64,000 nt of DNA, taken from assembly GCA_963708245.1 (NCBI GenBank), contig OY970201.1:2480001-2544000 (forward strand), given 5' to 3'. The translations under genes and the position numbers were made by a program. Positions 1 through 8,639 of the stretch are shown here, one piece after another (within the stretch, counting starts at the first letter, position 1; each line of letters starts with the position of its first letter). The stretch is from CAVYXK01 sp963708245 (lineage in GTDB: Bacteria; Pseudomonadota; Alphaproteobacteria; Acetobacterales; Acetobacteraceae). Under the pieces are notes generated by a model. That model saw nothing but the letters and a program-made list of their open reading frames with translations. It was not told the DNA's origin and did not search any database.

Positions 1-49
1 CTTAAGCGCGGCATGATGAGTGACGCAGTAGGAGTAGGTGCCCGGAATA

Positions 50-74
50 GAACCGATTCCGGCCGGCTGACGTT
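50..74 (+). promoter_or_regulatory. Possible EcfG-type (general stress) promoter
   Basis: GAAC at 50-53 is separated by exactly 17 bases from CGTT at 71-74. The alphaproteobacterial EcfG consensus is GGAAC-N16/17-CGTT; here the first G is A. It lies 63 bases upstream of the start codon of a small secreted protein gene, and an ECF sigma gene lies 0.9 kb downstream. A match this short can arise by chance. Confidence 0.35.
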
Positions 75-137
75 GCTAGGTGTCACGTCGGCGGCGCCTC
101 AATGCAATTGCGCCGACAGCCAGGAAGGAGAACGAGG

Positions 138-470
138 ATGAGAACCCTCTTGTTGACTACTGCGGCTCTGTTCGCGATTTCGTGTGGGTCGGCGCTCGCC
201 GCTGCCGGCGGCGGCAGTGCAGGTGCGGGTGATGCAGGAGCTGGGGGTGCTGGTGGAAGCGCTGGCGGAAGCTCCGGAAACAGCGGCAGCAACGGTGGCG
301 GCAATGGCCACACGGCACCAGCCGTTCAGTCAACCATGCCGAACGCTATTACACCGAGCTACGGAGTAACGACGAACACACCAACATCATCCGGATCCTT
401 GAACAACGGCACCAGCCAGACCGCCGTAGGTCGGAACCCGGCATCCGGGGCATCGTCGTCTTCACCGTAA
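138..470 (+). CDS. Small secreted Gly/Ser-rich protein
   Basis: A 110-residue protein of unknown function. The ATG at 138 is chosen because AAGGAG at 125-130 sits 7 bases upstream; an earlier ATG at 102 has no such site. Residues 1-22 form a typical signal peptide ending in ALAA. The mature part is almost entirely Gly, Ala, Ser, Asn and Thr, without cysteines or a recognisable domain, so it is probably exported and disordered. A strong terminator follows directly, so the gene is a single-gene transcript. A near copy of its signal peptide and terminator appears again at 663-840, pointing to tandem duplication. No function can be assigned from sequence. Confidence 0.7.
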   Translation: MRTLLLTTAALFAISCGSALAAAGGGSAGAGDAGAGGAGGSAGGSSGNSGSNGGGNGHTAPAVQSTMPNAITPSYGVTTNTPTSSGSLNNGTSQTAVGRNPASGASSSSP

Positions 471-492
471 CCATCTGATACTCTTGTGAAAG

Positions 493-528
493 AAGGCCCG
501 GCGCCGTTTGCACCGGGCCTTTGCTTGT
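493..528 (+). terminator. Rho-independent terminator of the first Gly-rich gene
   Basis: AAGGCCCGG (493-501) and CCGGGCCTT (513-521) form a perfect 9-bp stem with an 11-base loop, followed by a T-rich run. The same stem recurs at 813-840 after the second related gene. Confidence 0.85.
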
Positions 529-662
529 CTGGTGTCAGGAAATCGCCAGTCGCTGACTACGAAATGTAAATGCGCCCGCCACCCGGCCGCAGATGGCTGA
601 CGTCGGTTCCGTGTCATGTCGGTGCCCACGATCATGCCGACAACCACGACGAAGAAGCCATA

Positions 663-794
663 ATGAGAAGTTTGTCGCTGTCCACTGCGGCTATGTTCGC
701 GATTTCGTGCGGGGCGGCGCTTGCCGCCAGAGCGACACAGATGCAAGTGCCGGCGGCACGAGCGCCGGCTCATCCGGGAGTTCGCAATAGATAG
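663..794 (+). pseudogene. Second small secreted Gly-rich protein, probably frameshifted
   Basis: ATG at 663 opens a 43-codon frame whose first 22 residues nearly repeat the signal peptide of the gene at 138-470 (both contain the stretch FAISCG followed by ALAA). After the cleavage site this frame becomes unrelated and basic. The overlapping frame ending at the TAG at 788-790 instead encodes a short Ser/Gly/Ala-rich tail like that of the first gene. The likely original product was signal peptide plus Gly/Ser tail, now split by an indel near 725-735. Even repaired, the protein would be much shorter than its paralogue, about 45 residues. It may be a decayed duplicate, a sequencing error or a truly short peptide. 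Confidence 0.5.
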
Positions 795-812
795 CTGTCG
801 TTTGCGTGAAGG

Positions 813-846
813 AAGGCCCGGCGCAGGTGTACCGGGCCTTTTCCCG
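813..846 (+). terminator. Rho-independent terminator, duplicate of the one at 493
   Basis: AAGGCCCGG (813-821) pairs with CCGGGCCTT (832-840), with a 10-base loop and a TTCCC tail. The stem arms are identical to those at 493-521 while the loops differ, supporting duplication of a whole gene-plus-terminator unit. Confidence 0.8.
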
Positions 847-1017
847 TCAGGTTACTTCACGAAATTGCCATCATATCATGCAACGGAAAGAAGCACGAAA
901 AATCTCAACTTCCGGACGCGACAGCACGGTTCAAGCTCGTGTCATTTGTCCTTGTTCGCGGCGTGTCTGCAACACAGGTCCCTTCCAGCCGACAAGTTCT
1001 GGCAAGGAGAGGCAGAC

Positions 1018-1578
1018 GTGCCGCACAACTTCGACGACCAGTTAATCGCTTTTCTTCCCAAAATGCGGGTTTGGGCACTGGCGCTCACCCGGAACCGTGC
1101 TGCTGCCGAGGATTTGACTCAAGATGTCGCGACGAAGGCATTGGTAGCGCAGGACTGCTTTACCCCAGGTACCAATTTCTCGGCCTGGGTGCATCGGATC
1201 ATGCTCAATCACTTCATCAGCAGCGTGCGCAACAAGCGTGAATTCACCGACATGGAAAGCATGCCAGATCAGCCGGTCTCGGCATCGCATGAGGACCGGA
1301 CCGCGCTGCACGAGCTTTCCTGGGCGCTCGACCGCCTGCCGCCCGACCAACGTGAAGCTTTGTTCATGATTGCGTTGCAGGAGATTCCCTACGAAACCGC
1401 AGCCGAGAAGACGGGTTGCGCGATCGGCACCCTGAAGAGCCGGGTCCACCGTGCTCGTCTTCAGTTGCGCTCCTTCATGCTGGGTGAGGGTGCAAACCTC
1501 AGCCGTTCAAACCCGAACACCACGGGGCATCGGAGTCTTGCGGGAGAGCCGGCGCCGGTATCCGCTCCGGCTACCTGA
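1018..1578 (+). CDS. ECF RNA polymerase sigma factor, EcfG-like
   Basis: A 186-residue sigma-70 family factor of the extracytoplasmic function type. A GTG start at 1018 is chosen because AAGGAG at 1004-1009 precedes it with normal spacing. Region 2 contains LTRNRAAAEDLTQDVATKAL and a following FSAWVHRIMLN segment as in EcfG/SigT-like factors. Region 4 (LDRLPPDQREALFMIAL, then a helix-turn-helix ending GTLKSRVHRAR) would contact the -35 element. About 25 residues after region 4 form a low-complexity tail. No adjacent anti-sigma factor (NepR) or PhyR gene is visible, so it is probably an EcfG paralogue rather than the core stress sigma. The last 8 bases overlap the convergent hydrolase gene. 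Confidence 0.85.
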   Translation: MPHNFDDQLIAFLPKMRVWALALTRNRAAAEDLTQDVATKALVAQDCFTPGTNFSAWVHRIMLNHFISSVRNKREFTDMESMPDQPVSASHEDRTALHELSWALDRLPPDQREALFMIALQEIPYETAAEKTGCAIGTLKSRVHRARLQLRSFMLGEGANLSRSNPNTTGHRSLAGEPAPVSAPAT

Positions 1579-2453
1579 TCCCGGTGATCGATGCGCTCAC
1601 AGCGCGGGGATCGCGAATGGGCCAGCGACCGGCTTCCACCTGAGCGAGGAACGTGCCGACGATCTGATTGAACGCGTCAGGATCCTCCAGATTGATTGCA
1701 TGGCCGCAATTCGGCATCACCGCAAGCGCGGCCGAGGTAATCGATTGCTTCATCAGAAGCGCCGGCTGGAGGCACGGCCAGTCCTCGTCGCCGGTCAGGA
1801 TCAGCGTCGGAACGCTGAGTCGTCGCATCTCGTCGACGAGGTCGTAGAGCGATGGACGCTCGCGCTGCACGCCTAGTTGCGTATTGCGCGCGCCGGTTGC
1901 GTCGTGCTCGGCCAGCATCCGCTTGAATTCGGTGAAGCCGCGGGGGTCCTTGTTTTCGAACTGCACGCGCGTTGGGCCATAGGCATATTTCTCCGCGACC
2001 GCATGCATGCCGTGCTGGTCGATGAACGCTGCCACGGCTTCCGCCTCGGCGCGGAAGCGTTCGCGTTGGGCCGGCTCGGCGCCGTAGCCGCAGCCGGCGA
2101 CGCACAGCGAACGAGCCCGCTCCGCGTGGCGGAAGCCAAAGTGTAAGGTGGCGAAGCCGCCCATCGACAGGCCGACGATATGCGCCTTGTCAATACCGAG
2201 GTGGTGGAGCACCGCGGCGATATCATCCGCCGCCCGTATCTGACAGTACCGAGGTAACGGCCGGCGGCACGTCGGACGGCGGATAGCCGCGCGCGTTGTA
2301 GGCGATGGCGTGATAACGCTGGCCGAAATGACGCAGCTGCGGCTCCCAGCTTCTGAGGTCGCCGGCATATTCGTGCACGAAGATCACCGGAGCGCCTGAC
2401 CCAGTCTCTTCGTAGTAGAGCCGCACTCCATCTTCGGCGGGGGCGTGGGGCAT
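1571..2453 (-). pseudogene. Alpha/beta hydrolase, single-base frameshift
   Basis: The start at 2453 has AGGAGA just upstream. The first frame encodes the N-terminal strands and the segment NARGYPPSDVP. The rest is in another frame beginning near CQIRAADDIAAVL and contains the nucleophile elbow GLSMGG, the acid TGDEDW and the catalytic histidine in NCGHAINLE. The two frames join if one base is removed around 2250-2254 (the run reading GTTACCTCGG on the coding strand). Together they give a normal-length hydrolase of about 290 residues with an intact Ser-Asp-His triad. The lesion is either recent inactivation or a sequence error. The substrate cannot be inferred. Confidence 0.8.
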
Positions 2454-2693
2454 GGCAAGCTCTCCTGCGTGCGCGGCGGGTGACTTCGGCGCCTCGTGAA
2501 GGAGTATAGCGGCGTGACCCCGGGTGCGCAGGGGTGGAGGCAGCGTCAGGGATTTTGGCCGCCAATTGCAAGATTATTTGCCCCGAGACAGAACCTCTGT
2601 GACCTTGGTCTTCTCAGCCGTCCTGCTCTGTGTCGAGAATACGGCGCGCGCCGCATTGGCAATGACTGGAGCGCAACCATTGGCGTCGCGTGG

Positions 2694-3770
2694 TCAATTG
2701 TGGAGAAACGCCTCGTCGGGAATATCCTCGGCAGCGGCATCGCCCGAAGGCCCCGGCGGCAACGTCAGCTCTCCGCCAGACTGGATCGTACCCGCCAAGC
2801 GCTCTGCCCGCATCCCGGCGGCGAACTCGGCGCAGGCACGGCTCCACAGCTCGCCAACCGCGACATCGGTGCGCCATGGACCGCCTGGCAGGCCAATCAC
2901 CTGCACCGACACGCCAGGGGCAACGAACACCATCGCCTGAGCGTGTCCGTCGAGATCGCGCAGCTTGACGACAGCTGGTTGTTCACCGCGGTTGTGGATC
3001 AGGAGCTTGGATTGCCCGCCGGAACCGCGTCGGGCCAGCACCTCGGCATTGGCCGGAGGCGGCCCGGACTGGTCGGCGCAGAACGCCTGTCGTGCTGCGG
3101 CCGCGTCGCCTGGCGTCAGCCGTGCCGCATCCACGAACCCGACCCCGCCTCCTTCCAAGGCGACGGCGATCAGTCCCCGATCGGTCACGAACGCGACGGC
3201 GTGCACACTCGTGAAGGGTGAGAGCCGCGCAACGGGCACGAGGCGCTGGCCCGCCTCGTCGCGCAGCCACAGGACGGCAGGTCCGGGGCCTGGCACCACG
3301 TAGTGGGTTGGGCTGCCTGCCAACCGCACCGTCGGCAACGGTTGGGGCGCTACTCGGCGGGCTGTCGCAGGGGTGGGTGTCGGCGGACGGGGTTCGGAGA
3401 TGGGATCGGCAAGCCGGACGAGCACCAGCACCGTCGCGACTGCGGCCACACACAGCAATCCCAACGAGACGAAGAAGCCCAGATGTCCGGACCGCTTCCG
3501 GGTGGGCGGCATGCCCGGCGTTGGTTCCGGCGCGGCCCAAACCGGTGGGGGAGGGCGCAGCCCGGAGCCATCGTATTCGGCCCGCCGCAAAGGATTGGCC
3601 AGCACATCGTAGGCGGCCTTGAGCGCGACGAACGCCTCGGCATTGCCTGTACCCGGCACGTCTGGATGCACGATCCGCGCCCGACGCCGAAACGCGGCGG
3701 CGATCTCTTCGATGCTCGCCCTGGGGGTTACGGCAAGCTGCGCGTAGTAGCCTTTGGGATCGGCGTTCAT
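2694..3770 (-). CDS. J-domain (DnaJ-like) membrane protein
   Basis: About 358 residues. The N-terminus is a J domain (roughly residues 5-65) with the diagnostic HPD tripeptide at about 35-37, which in this family stimulates the ATPase of an Hsp70 partner. A Pro-rich linker and one hydrophobic segment (FFVSLGLLCVAAVATVLVLV, about residues 98-120) follow. The roughly 240-residue C-terminal part is probably on the periplasmic side, resembles no domain I recognise, and ends in a Pro/Gly-rich tail. It lacks the Gly/Phe region and zinc finger of DnaJ, so it is a type III J protein. An alternative ATG lies 12 bases upstream at 3782; neither start has a clear ribosome-binding site. Confidence 0.8.
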   Translation of the reverse strand: MNADPKGYYAQLAVTPRASIEEIAAAFRRRARIVHPDVPGTGNAEAFVALKAAYDVLANPLRRAEYDGSGLRPPPPVWAAPEPTPGMPPTRKRSGHLGFFVSLGLLCVAAVATVLVLVRLADPISEPRPPTPTPATARRVAPQPLPTVRLAGSPTHYVVPGPGPAVLWLRDEAGQRLVPVARLSPFTSVHAVAFVTDRGLIAVALEGGGVGFVDAARLTPGDAAAARQAFCADQSGPPPANAEVLARRGSGGQSKLLIHNRGEQPAVVKLRDLDGHAQAMVFVAPGVSVQVIGLPGGPWRTDVAVGELWSRACAEFAAGMRAERLAGTIQSGGELTLPPGPSGDAAAEDIPDEAFLHN

Positions 3771-3873
3771 TCCCGGTATCATAGCCGTGAATGCCGGCAG
3801 GGCATTACGCGACGCTCGCCACGGTCTTCGCCGTAGCTAGCGGCCAGCGGCCCGCTCCAGGACAGGTACCCAG

Positions 3874-5268
3874 GTGCAGACACGACCCTTGGCGGCCACA
3901 CTCTCGCCGGCCGCGCGCTGGCTGGCGCTGATCGTCCTGCTTGCCGGCGGGTTCTTGGGCCCGGTGGATTTCTTCATCGTCAACGTGGCGCTGCCTTCGA
4001 TCCAAGCCGGTCTCGGTGCCAGCGACGCGGCGATGCAGTTGGTGATCTCGGGCTATTCCGCTGGATATGCGGTCCTGCTGATCACCGGCGGGCGGCTTGG
4101 CGATCTCTATGGCCGCAAGCGGGTATTCGCGGTGGGGATGGCGGGCTTCACCGGCGCGTCGGCGTTGTGCGGCCTTGCGCCGTCGGCGAACGTGCTGGTA
4201 CTGGCACGCGTGGCGGAGGGTGTGGCCGCAGCGTTGATTGCCCCCCAGGTGCTCGGCTCGATCCGTGCGCTCTACTCCGACCGGGAGCTGGGCCGTGCAC
4301 TAAGCTTGTATGGCGTGATGATGGGCCTGGCTGCGGTGACGGGCCAATTTGCCGGGGGGGCGCTGGTCGCGCTCAGCCCGTGGGGACTAGGCTGGCGGGC
4401 GGTGTTCCTGGTCAACCTGCCGATCGGCGCGGCGGCACTGATCGGTGCCTGGTTGCTGGTCCCCGAAACCAGCGCGCGCACCCGTCCGCGTCTCGACATT
4501 GGCGGTGCTGCGCTGCTTTCGCTGGCACTCGCCTGCCTGATCCTGCCTCTCTCGGAAGGCCGGCAGGAGGGCTGGCCGGCCTGGACCTTCGTCACGCTGG
4601 CGGCGAGCCTGCCCCTATTCTGGGCGTTCCTGCGCCTGGAGGACCAGATCGGCGCCCGGGGCGGGATGCCGCTTATCGATCTCGAACTGCTCGCGGTGAA
4701 GAGCTTTCGCCGCGGCATTCTGGTCGCCACGCTGTTTTTCTTCACCTCGCCCTTCTACCTGCTGTTCGCGATCGAGCGTCAGGACGGCGCCGGGCTCGAC
4801 CCGCTGCATACCGGGCTCAGTCTGCTGCCCTATGGCGTTGGCCTGTTCGTGGGGCCGCTCGCCAGCGCTCCGCTGCTTGGCCGGCTGCAACACCGCCTGT
4901 TAACGATCGGTTTGACGGTGGAAGCGGCTGGCTATGCCGCGACAGCTGCTGCGGTGGCGCTGCAGGCCGGCCGTTTGCCATTGATCGCGACGGTATTCGT
5001 CGGCGGTTTCGGCCAGGGCATCGCCATGCCGCGGCTGTTCAACACGGTCCTGGAAGACGTGCCGGCGCGCCAGGGCGGGCTTGCGGCGGGAGTGGTGAAC
5101 TCCACGCTGCAGATCGGCTCAGCGATCAGCGTGGCGGCGGTGGGCACGTTGTTCTTCGCCGTGCTCGGCAGCGGCACCGGGCCGGCGGCATATGCGCATG
5201 CGTTCGGCGTCGCCATGATTGCCGTCGTCGCCGCGCTGACCGGCGCGGCTCTGCTTAGCCGTCAGTGA
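3874..5268 (+). CDS. MFS transporter, DHA2 drug:H+ antiporter type
   Basis: A 464-residue polytopic inner-membrane protein with about 14 hydrophobic segments. Motif A of the major facilitator superfamily appears as GGRLGDLYGRKR between membrane segments 2 and 3. The start of segment 1 carries the DHA2-like PVDFFIVNVALPSI, in which Asp is a likely proton-coupling residue. Homologues export lipophilic drugs, dyes or metabolites; the substrate here is unknown. The start is a GTG at 3874 without a strong Shine-Dalgarno, so the first residues are uncertain. No TetR-type repressor lies beside it. Confidence 0.85.
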   Translation: MQTRPLAATLSPAARWLALIVLLAGGFLGPVDFFIVNVALPSIQAGLGASDAAMQLVISGYSAGYAVLLITGGRLGDLYGRKRVFAVGMAGFTGASALCGLAPSANVLVLARVAEGVAAALIAPQVLGSIRALYSDRELGRALSLYGVMMGLAAVTGQFAGGALVALSPWGLGWRAVFLVNLPIGAAALIGAWLLVPETSARTRPRLDIGGAALLSLALACLILPLSEGRQEGWPAWTFVTLAASLPLFWAFLRLEDQIGARGGMPLIDLELLAVKSFRRGILVATLFFFTSPFYLLFAIERQDGAGLDPLHTGLSLLPYGVGLFVGPLASAPLLGRLQHRLLTIGLTVEAAGYAATAAAVALQAGRLPLIATVFVGGFGQGIAMPRLFNTVLEDVPARQGGLAAGVVNSTLQIGSAISVAAVGTLFFAVLGSGTGPAAYAHAFGVAMIAVVAALTGAALLSRQ

Positions 5269-5312
5269 GCCGGTGACAATCGCGTCGTTGCGCTCAGCCG
5301 TGCTCCAGCAAT

Positions 5313-5984
5313 TCAAACACGGATCGGCCAGTCGCGTTGCTGGTACGCTCCATCCCAAAACAGCCACTCGTACAGGCTGGCGCGGGAAAATGCGGTCAAC
5401 ATTCTGCTTCGCACTGCATCAGTTGCTGCTGTTGCGGCACGATCTGTGATCGCAATAACTTGCCGAACTCTTTCGCCGAATGCCTCGTCGGCATACATCT
5501 CGATCCAGGCGCGATAGGGGTTCCCTGATCCAGTGCGCTCGGCGATCGCGCACCCAACGTCCCAGTAAATCCAGAAGCATGGCAGCAACGCGGCAACGAG
5601 CACTTCCCAAGGATCGTGGTAGGCCGTGGCGAGGAGGAAGTTGGTATAAGCCAAACAGTCCGGTGACGGTTCGGCGGCGCTGAACTGCGCCGCGTCAACG
5701 CCGAACTCGGCGAGGTAACGCTCATGCATCGCCCGCTCGACCGAGACGACCTCGAGTGTCGACTCCGTAAAGATTTGGAGAGAGGAACCGTCTGGCGCCC
5801 TCGCTCCGGCAATCGCCAGCGTTCGGGAGTATTCGCTTAAGTAGATGGCATCCTGGATTATATAGCCTTGGAAGCGGTCGGAGGCGAGCGTGCCGTCCGC
5901 CAGTTCGGCGTTGAACGGCAATTGGTGGATCGCTTCGCGCAATCGCGCGGTACGCTGCCAGGCCATCTCGGAAAAAGAAGTCAT
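5313..5984 (-). CDS. tenA: TenA/thiaminase II family protein
   Basis: A 223-residue all-helical protein of the TenA/PQQC fold. The start at 5984 is supported by GAGGAGG a few bases upstream; upstream in-frame codons would add a poorly conserved extension. Family landmarks are FQGYIIQDAIYLSEYSRTLA in the N-terminal half and YRAWIEMYADEAFGERV and LYEWLFWDGAY in the C-terminal half. TenA proteins hydrolyse aminopyrimidines in thiamin salvage, the active cysteine normally lying in the C-terminal half (ALLPCFWIYWDVG contains a candidate). No TPP riboswitch is visible upstream and no thi gene is adjacent, so a role in thiamin salvage is inferred from the family alone. Confidence 0.85.
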   Translation of the reverse strand: MTSFSEMAWQRTARLREAIHQLPFNAELADGTLASDRFQGYIIQDAIYLSEYSRTLAIAGARAPDGSSLQIFTESTLEVVSVERAMHERYLAEFGVDAAQFSAAEPSPDCLAYTNFLLATAYHDPWEVLVAALLPCFWIYWDVGCAIAERTGSGNPYRAWIEMYADEAFGERVRQVIAITDRAATAATDAVRSRMLTAFSRASLYEWLFWDGAYQQRDWPIRV

Positions 5985-6331
5985 TTCCGCCTCCTCGCTC
6001 CTCATGGGCAAAAGTGATGCGCCGCCAGCAATGCAAGCCGGTACTCGGTTAGGACGCAACGTTGTTAATGGGGGGTGCGCCCTCACCCCACTTCGTCCCT
6101 ATCCCCGGAGACCTCGAGGAGCCGCAATCTGAAGGAGGAACCCAGCCACGCCGAGCGGGCGCAGCGCGCGTGGCTGGTGGGCAGGACCAAGGTCGGCCTT
6201 CGTCGGCCATAGGGGGGGCTGCGGCAATCGCTGCCCTGCCTCCCCTTGTCATCCGCCCGGTTTCCGCCGATGTAACGGGCGACCGGACCAGCACGGTCCC
6301 CATTCCCACAACAAGCTCAGGCCGCGCGATC
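5985..6331. other. Divergent intergenic region with hairpins
   Basis: No gene is supported between the divergent tenA and NifU-family genes. The stretch is G/C-rich with several inverted repeats. The clearest is CCAGCCACG (6142-6150) with CGTGGCTGG (6169-6177), a perfect 9-bp stem without a following T run. AAGGAGG at about 6132-6138 is followed by no credible reading frame. I see no match to the TPP riboswitch consensus on either strand. Confidence 0.4.
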
Positions 6332-6901
6332 ATGTTCATCGAGACTGAAGGCACGCCCAACCCCGCCACCCTCAAGTTCCTGCCCGGCCGCGACGTAATG
6401 GGCGCCGGCACGGCCGACTTCGCCTCGGCCGAAGCGGCGGTGCGCAGCCCGCTCGCCACCGCTATCTTCGCCCTGCCGGGCGTCGCCCGCGTGTTCCTCG
6501 GGAGCGACTTCGTCACAGTGACGAAGACCGACGCGATCTCCTGGCAAGCGCTGAAGCCGCAGGTGCTCGGTGCTCTGATGGAGCATTTCATGTCCGGCCG
6601 CCCGGTGATCGAAGGCGAGGCCGACCCCGATTTCGACCTTGTCGAAGAAGAGGTGCTGCCTGAAGACGAGGAGATCGTGGCGCAGATCCGCGAGCTGCTG
6701 GACACAAGGGTCCGCCCCGCCGTGGCCGGCGACGGCGGCGACATCGTGTTCCGCGGCTATCGTGACGGCGTGGTGCGGTTGTATCTGCAAGGCTCCTGCT
6801 CCGGGTGCCCCTCCTCGCGCGCCACGTTGAAGCACGGCATCGAGAACATGCTGCGTCACTATGTGCCAGAGGTCGTCGCGGTCGAGCAGGTAGACGTTTG
6901 A
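6332..6901 (+). CDS. NifU/NfuA-type iron-sulfur cluster scaffold
   Basis: A 189-residue protein with the two-domain layout of alphaproteobacterial Nfu proteins. The N-terminal Nfu domain begins MFIETEGTPNPATLKFLPG, and the C-terminal NifU domain contains GDGGDIVFRGY and the cluster-binding GSCSGCPSS (CxxC). Such proteins carry a 4Fe-4S cluster to targets such as aconitase or lipoyl synthase. The ATG at 6332 is chosen because the conserved family N-terminus starts there; frame upstream is low complexity. Its TGA overlaps the ATG of the next gene (TGATG), indicating translational coupling with the nitroreductase. Confidence 0.92.
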   Translation: MFIETEGTPNPATLKFLPGRDVMGAGTADFASAEAAVRSPLATAIFALPGVARVFLGSDFVTVTKTDAISWQALKPQVLGALMEHFMSGRPVIEGEADPDFDLVEEEVLPEDEEIVAQIRELLDTRVRPAVAGDGGDIVFRGYRDGVVRLYLQGSCSGCPSSRATLKHGIENMLRHYVPEVVAVEQVDV

Positions 6902-7503
6902 TGCTCGCCGCCGCCACCCCCCTCGAGGCCGCGGCCCTCGAGACGCTGTTCCGCCAAGCGCGAACCCACAACAAATTCACCGACGAGCCGGTGTCCGACG
7001 ACATGTTGCGCGAGCTGTATGACATCCTGAAATGGGGGCCGACTTCGGCAAACAGCTCGCCGGCGCGGTTCCTGTTCCTGCGCACGAGGGAGGCCAAGGA
7101 ACGGCTGGCGCCGGCGCTGTCGTCCGGCAACCTGGATAAGACGATGGTGGCGCCGGTGACCGTGATCGTTGCTTACGATCCTAAATTCCACGACCATCTG
7201 CCGCGACTGTTTCCGCACAACCAGGATGCACGGTCGTGGTTCACCAGCAACGAAGCGCTGGCAGCGACCACCGCGTTCCGCAACGGCACGCTGCAGGGCG
7301 CCTATCTGATCATGGCTGCCCGCGCGGTCGGATTGGACACCGGGCCGATGTCGGGCTTCGACAACGACATGGTTGATGAGGCCTTTCTGCGCGGCTATGG
7401 CTGGCGGTCGAACTTCCTGGTCAATCTGGGCCACGGCGACCCGGCGGGAATATACCCGCGCTCTCCCCGGCTCGACTTCGAGGAAGCCTGCCGGCTGCTC
7501 TGA
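6901..7503 (+). CDS. Nitroreductase family protein, RutE/malonic semialdehyde reductase type
   Basis: A 200-residue FMN-dependent nitroreductase-fold protein. The N-terminal RTHNKFTDEPVSDDMLRELYDILKWGPTSANSSP stretch, read from about residue 21, contains the FMN phosphate-binding elements of the family. FRNGTLQGAYLIMAARAVGLDTGPMSGFD and NFLVNLGHGD complete the core. It resembles the RutE/HadB branch, which reduces malonic semialdehyde to 3-hydroxypropionate. No other rut gene is nearby, so the substrate is uncertain. It starts inside the stop codon of the Nfu gene, and tsaB follows after a short gap, giving a run nfu-nitroreductase-tsaB-rimI. Confidence 0.85.
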   Translation: MLAAATPLEAAALETLFRQARTHNKFTDEPVSDDMLRELYDILKWGPTSANSSPARFLFLRTREAKERLAPALSSGNLDKTMVAPVTVIVAYDPKFHDHLPRLFPHNQDARSWFTSNEALAATTAFRNGTLQGAYLIMAARAVGLDTGPMSGFDNDMVDEAFLRGYGWRSNFLVNLGHGDPAGIYPRSPRLDFEEACRLL

Positions 7504-7539
7504 GCTGGTGTCCGCCTGTCCTGTTTGGGGCATGGCGCG

Positions 7540-8199
7540 ATGCGCGTTCTGACACTCGACTCGGCGCTCGGCGCGTGCTCCGCCGCGATTGTGCGGGACG
7601 GGCGCGTGCTTGCCCAACGCGACCACTTGGCTGACCGCGGCCAAGCGACGCTGCTGCCGGGGATGGCCGATTTGGTGTTGGCTGAAGCTGCAGTGCTTCC
7701 GGCCGAGCTTGACCTGATCGCTGCGACCGTCGGGCCGGGGAGCTTCACCGGCATTCGTGCTGCACTCGCGCTGGCGCATGGGATCGGGTTGGCTGCGAGC
7801 GTGCGGGTGATCGGCGTCACCGTCGGCGAGGCATTCGCCGACGCGTTGCCGAATCTCGGGCGGCGGCAGCTCTGGTCTGTCATTGATAGCCGGCGAGGAC
7901 GGGTGTTCCTGGAGCGGGCTGGTAGCATCATCGCCGTCGCCGCGGATGATCTGCCTGTCCCGGACGGGCCCGTGGCAATCGCCGGCGATGCCGCGATCGA
8001 GGTGGCGGCCCGTTTGGCCGCACGCGATGCCGATGTCATGTTGACTGACGCCAGAGTGCCGCAGCCCCGCCACATCGCCGCGGTCGCGGCTTCACGCCAC
8101 GCCGGCCGCATGCCACCCCGGGCGGCGCAACCGCTTTATGTCGATGCACCCGCGGTGCGACCGCCCGCAGGCGGGGTGCGTCCGCCTCCGCTGCAATGA
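7540..8199 (+). CDS. tsaB: tRNA threonylcarbamoyladenosine biosynthesis protein TsaB
   Basis: A 219-residue ASKHA-fold protein. With TsaD, TsaE and TsaC it makes the t6A modification at position 37 of ANN-decoding tRNAs; TsaB is the non-catalytic partner of TsaD. The N-terminal MRVLTLDSALGACSAAI and the strongly conserved VGPGSFTGIRAALALAHGI identify it. The ATG at 7540 matches the family N-terminus; a TTG at 7525 would add five residues. The stop overlaps the start of rimI by four bases (ATGA). The tsaB-rimI pair is common in alphaproteobacteria. Confidence 0.93.
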   Translation: MRVLTLDSALGACSAAIVRDGRVLAQRDHLADRGQATLLPGMADLVLAEAAVLPAELDLIAATVGPGSFTGIRAALALAHGIGLAASVRVIGVTVGEAFADALPNLGRRQLWSVIDSRRGRVFLERAGSIIAVAADDLPVPDGPVAIAGDAAIEVAARLAARDADVMLTDARVPQPRHIAAVAASRHAGRMPPRAAQPLYVDAPAVRPPAGGVRPPPLQ

Positions 8200-8639
8200 G
8201 AGCGGCGTGCGCGGCGGACGCCGAGGCGCTGGCGGCGATCCATGGCGCGGCTTTCCCTCCGTCGGAAGCCTGGGGAGCGGAGCCGATCGCCCTGCAAATC
8301 GGCTTGCCCGGCGGGTTTGGCCTGATCGACGCGAATGGCGGAATGATCCTGGCCCGAACCGCCGGTGAGGAGGCCGAGGTGCTGACACTGGCTGTCATCC
8401 CCGCCTGTCGGCGCCGGGGCCTGGGCAGCGCACTGGTGGCCGGTGCCTTGCACGAGGCACGGAGTTGCGGCGCACGCGAGGTCTTCCTCGAGGTTTCCGA
8501 AGCTAACGAAGCGGCGCGCGCGCTCTATGCGGCTGCGGGGTTCATCCAGGTGGGGCGGCGGCAGTGCTATTATGCGGACGGGACCGACGCGCTGGTTCTT
8601 CGTGCGACGCTCAGCCTTTCCGCAACAGCAGCGTGCTGA
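8196..8639 (+). CDS. rimI: Ribosomal protein alanine N-acetyltransferase RimI
   Basis: A 147-residue GNAT enzyme that acetylates the N-terminal alanine of ribosomal protein S18, and in some species other proteins. The acetyl-CoA loop is visible as VIPACRRRGLGSALV and is followed by FLEVSEANEAARALYAAAGF, the typical RimI continuation. Translation is coupled to tsaB by a four-base overlap. Its last 29 bases overlap the convergent TusA-like gene. Confidence 0.9.
   Translation: MRAACAADAEALAAIHGAAFPPSEAWGAEPIALQIGLPGGFGLIDANGGMILARTAGEEAEVLTLAVIPACRRRGLGSALVAGALHEARSCGAREVFLEVSEANEAARALYAAAGFIQVGRRQCYYADGTDALVLRATLSLSATAAC

Noticed and set aside
5985..6331. TPP riboswitch upstream of tenA
   Set aside because: No CTGAGA...ACCC-type core or matching helices were found on either strand.
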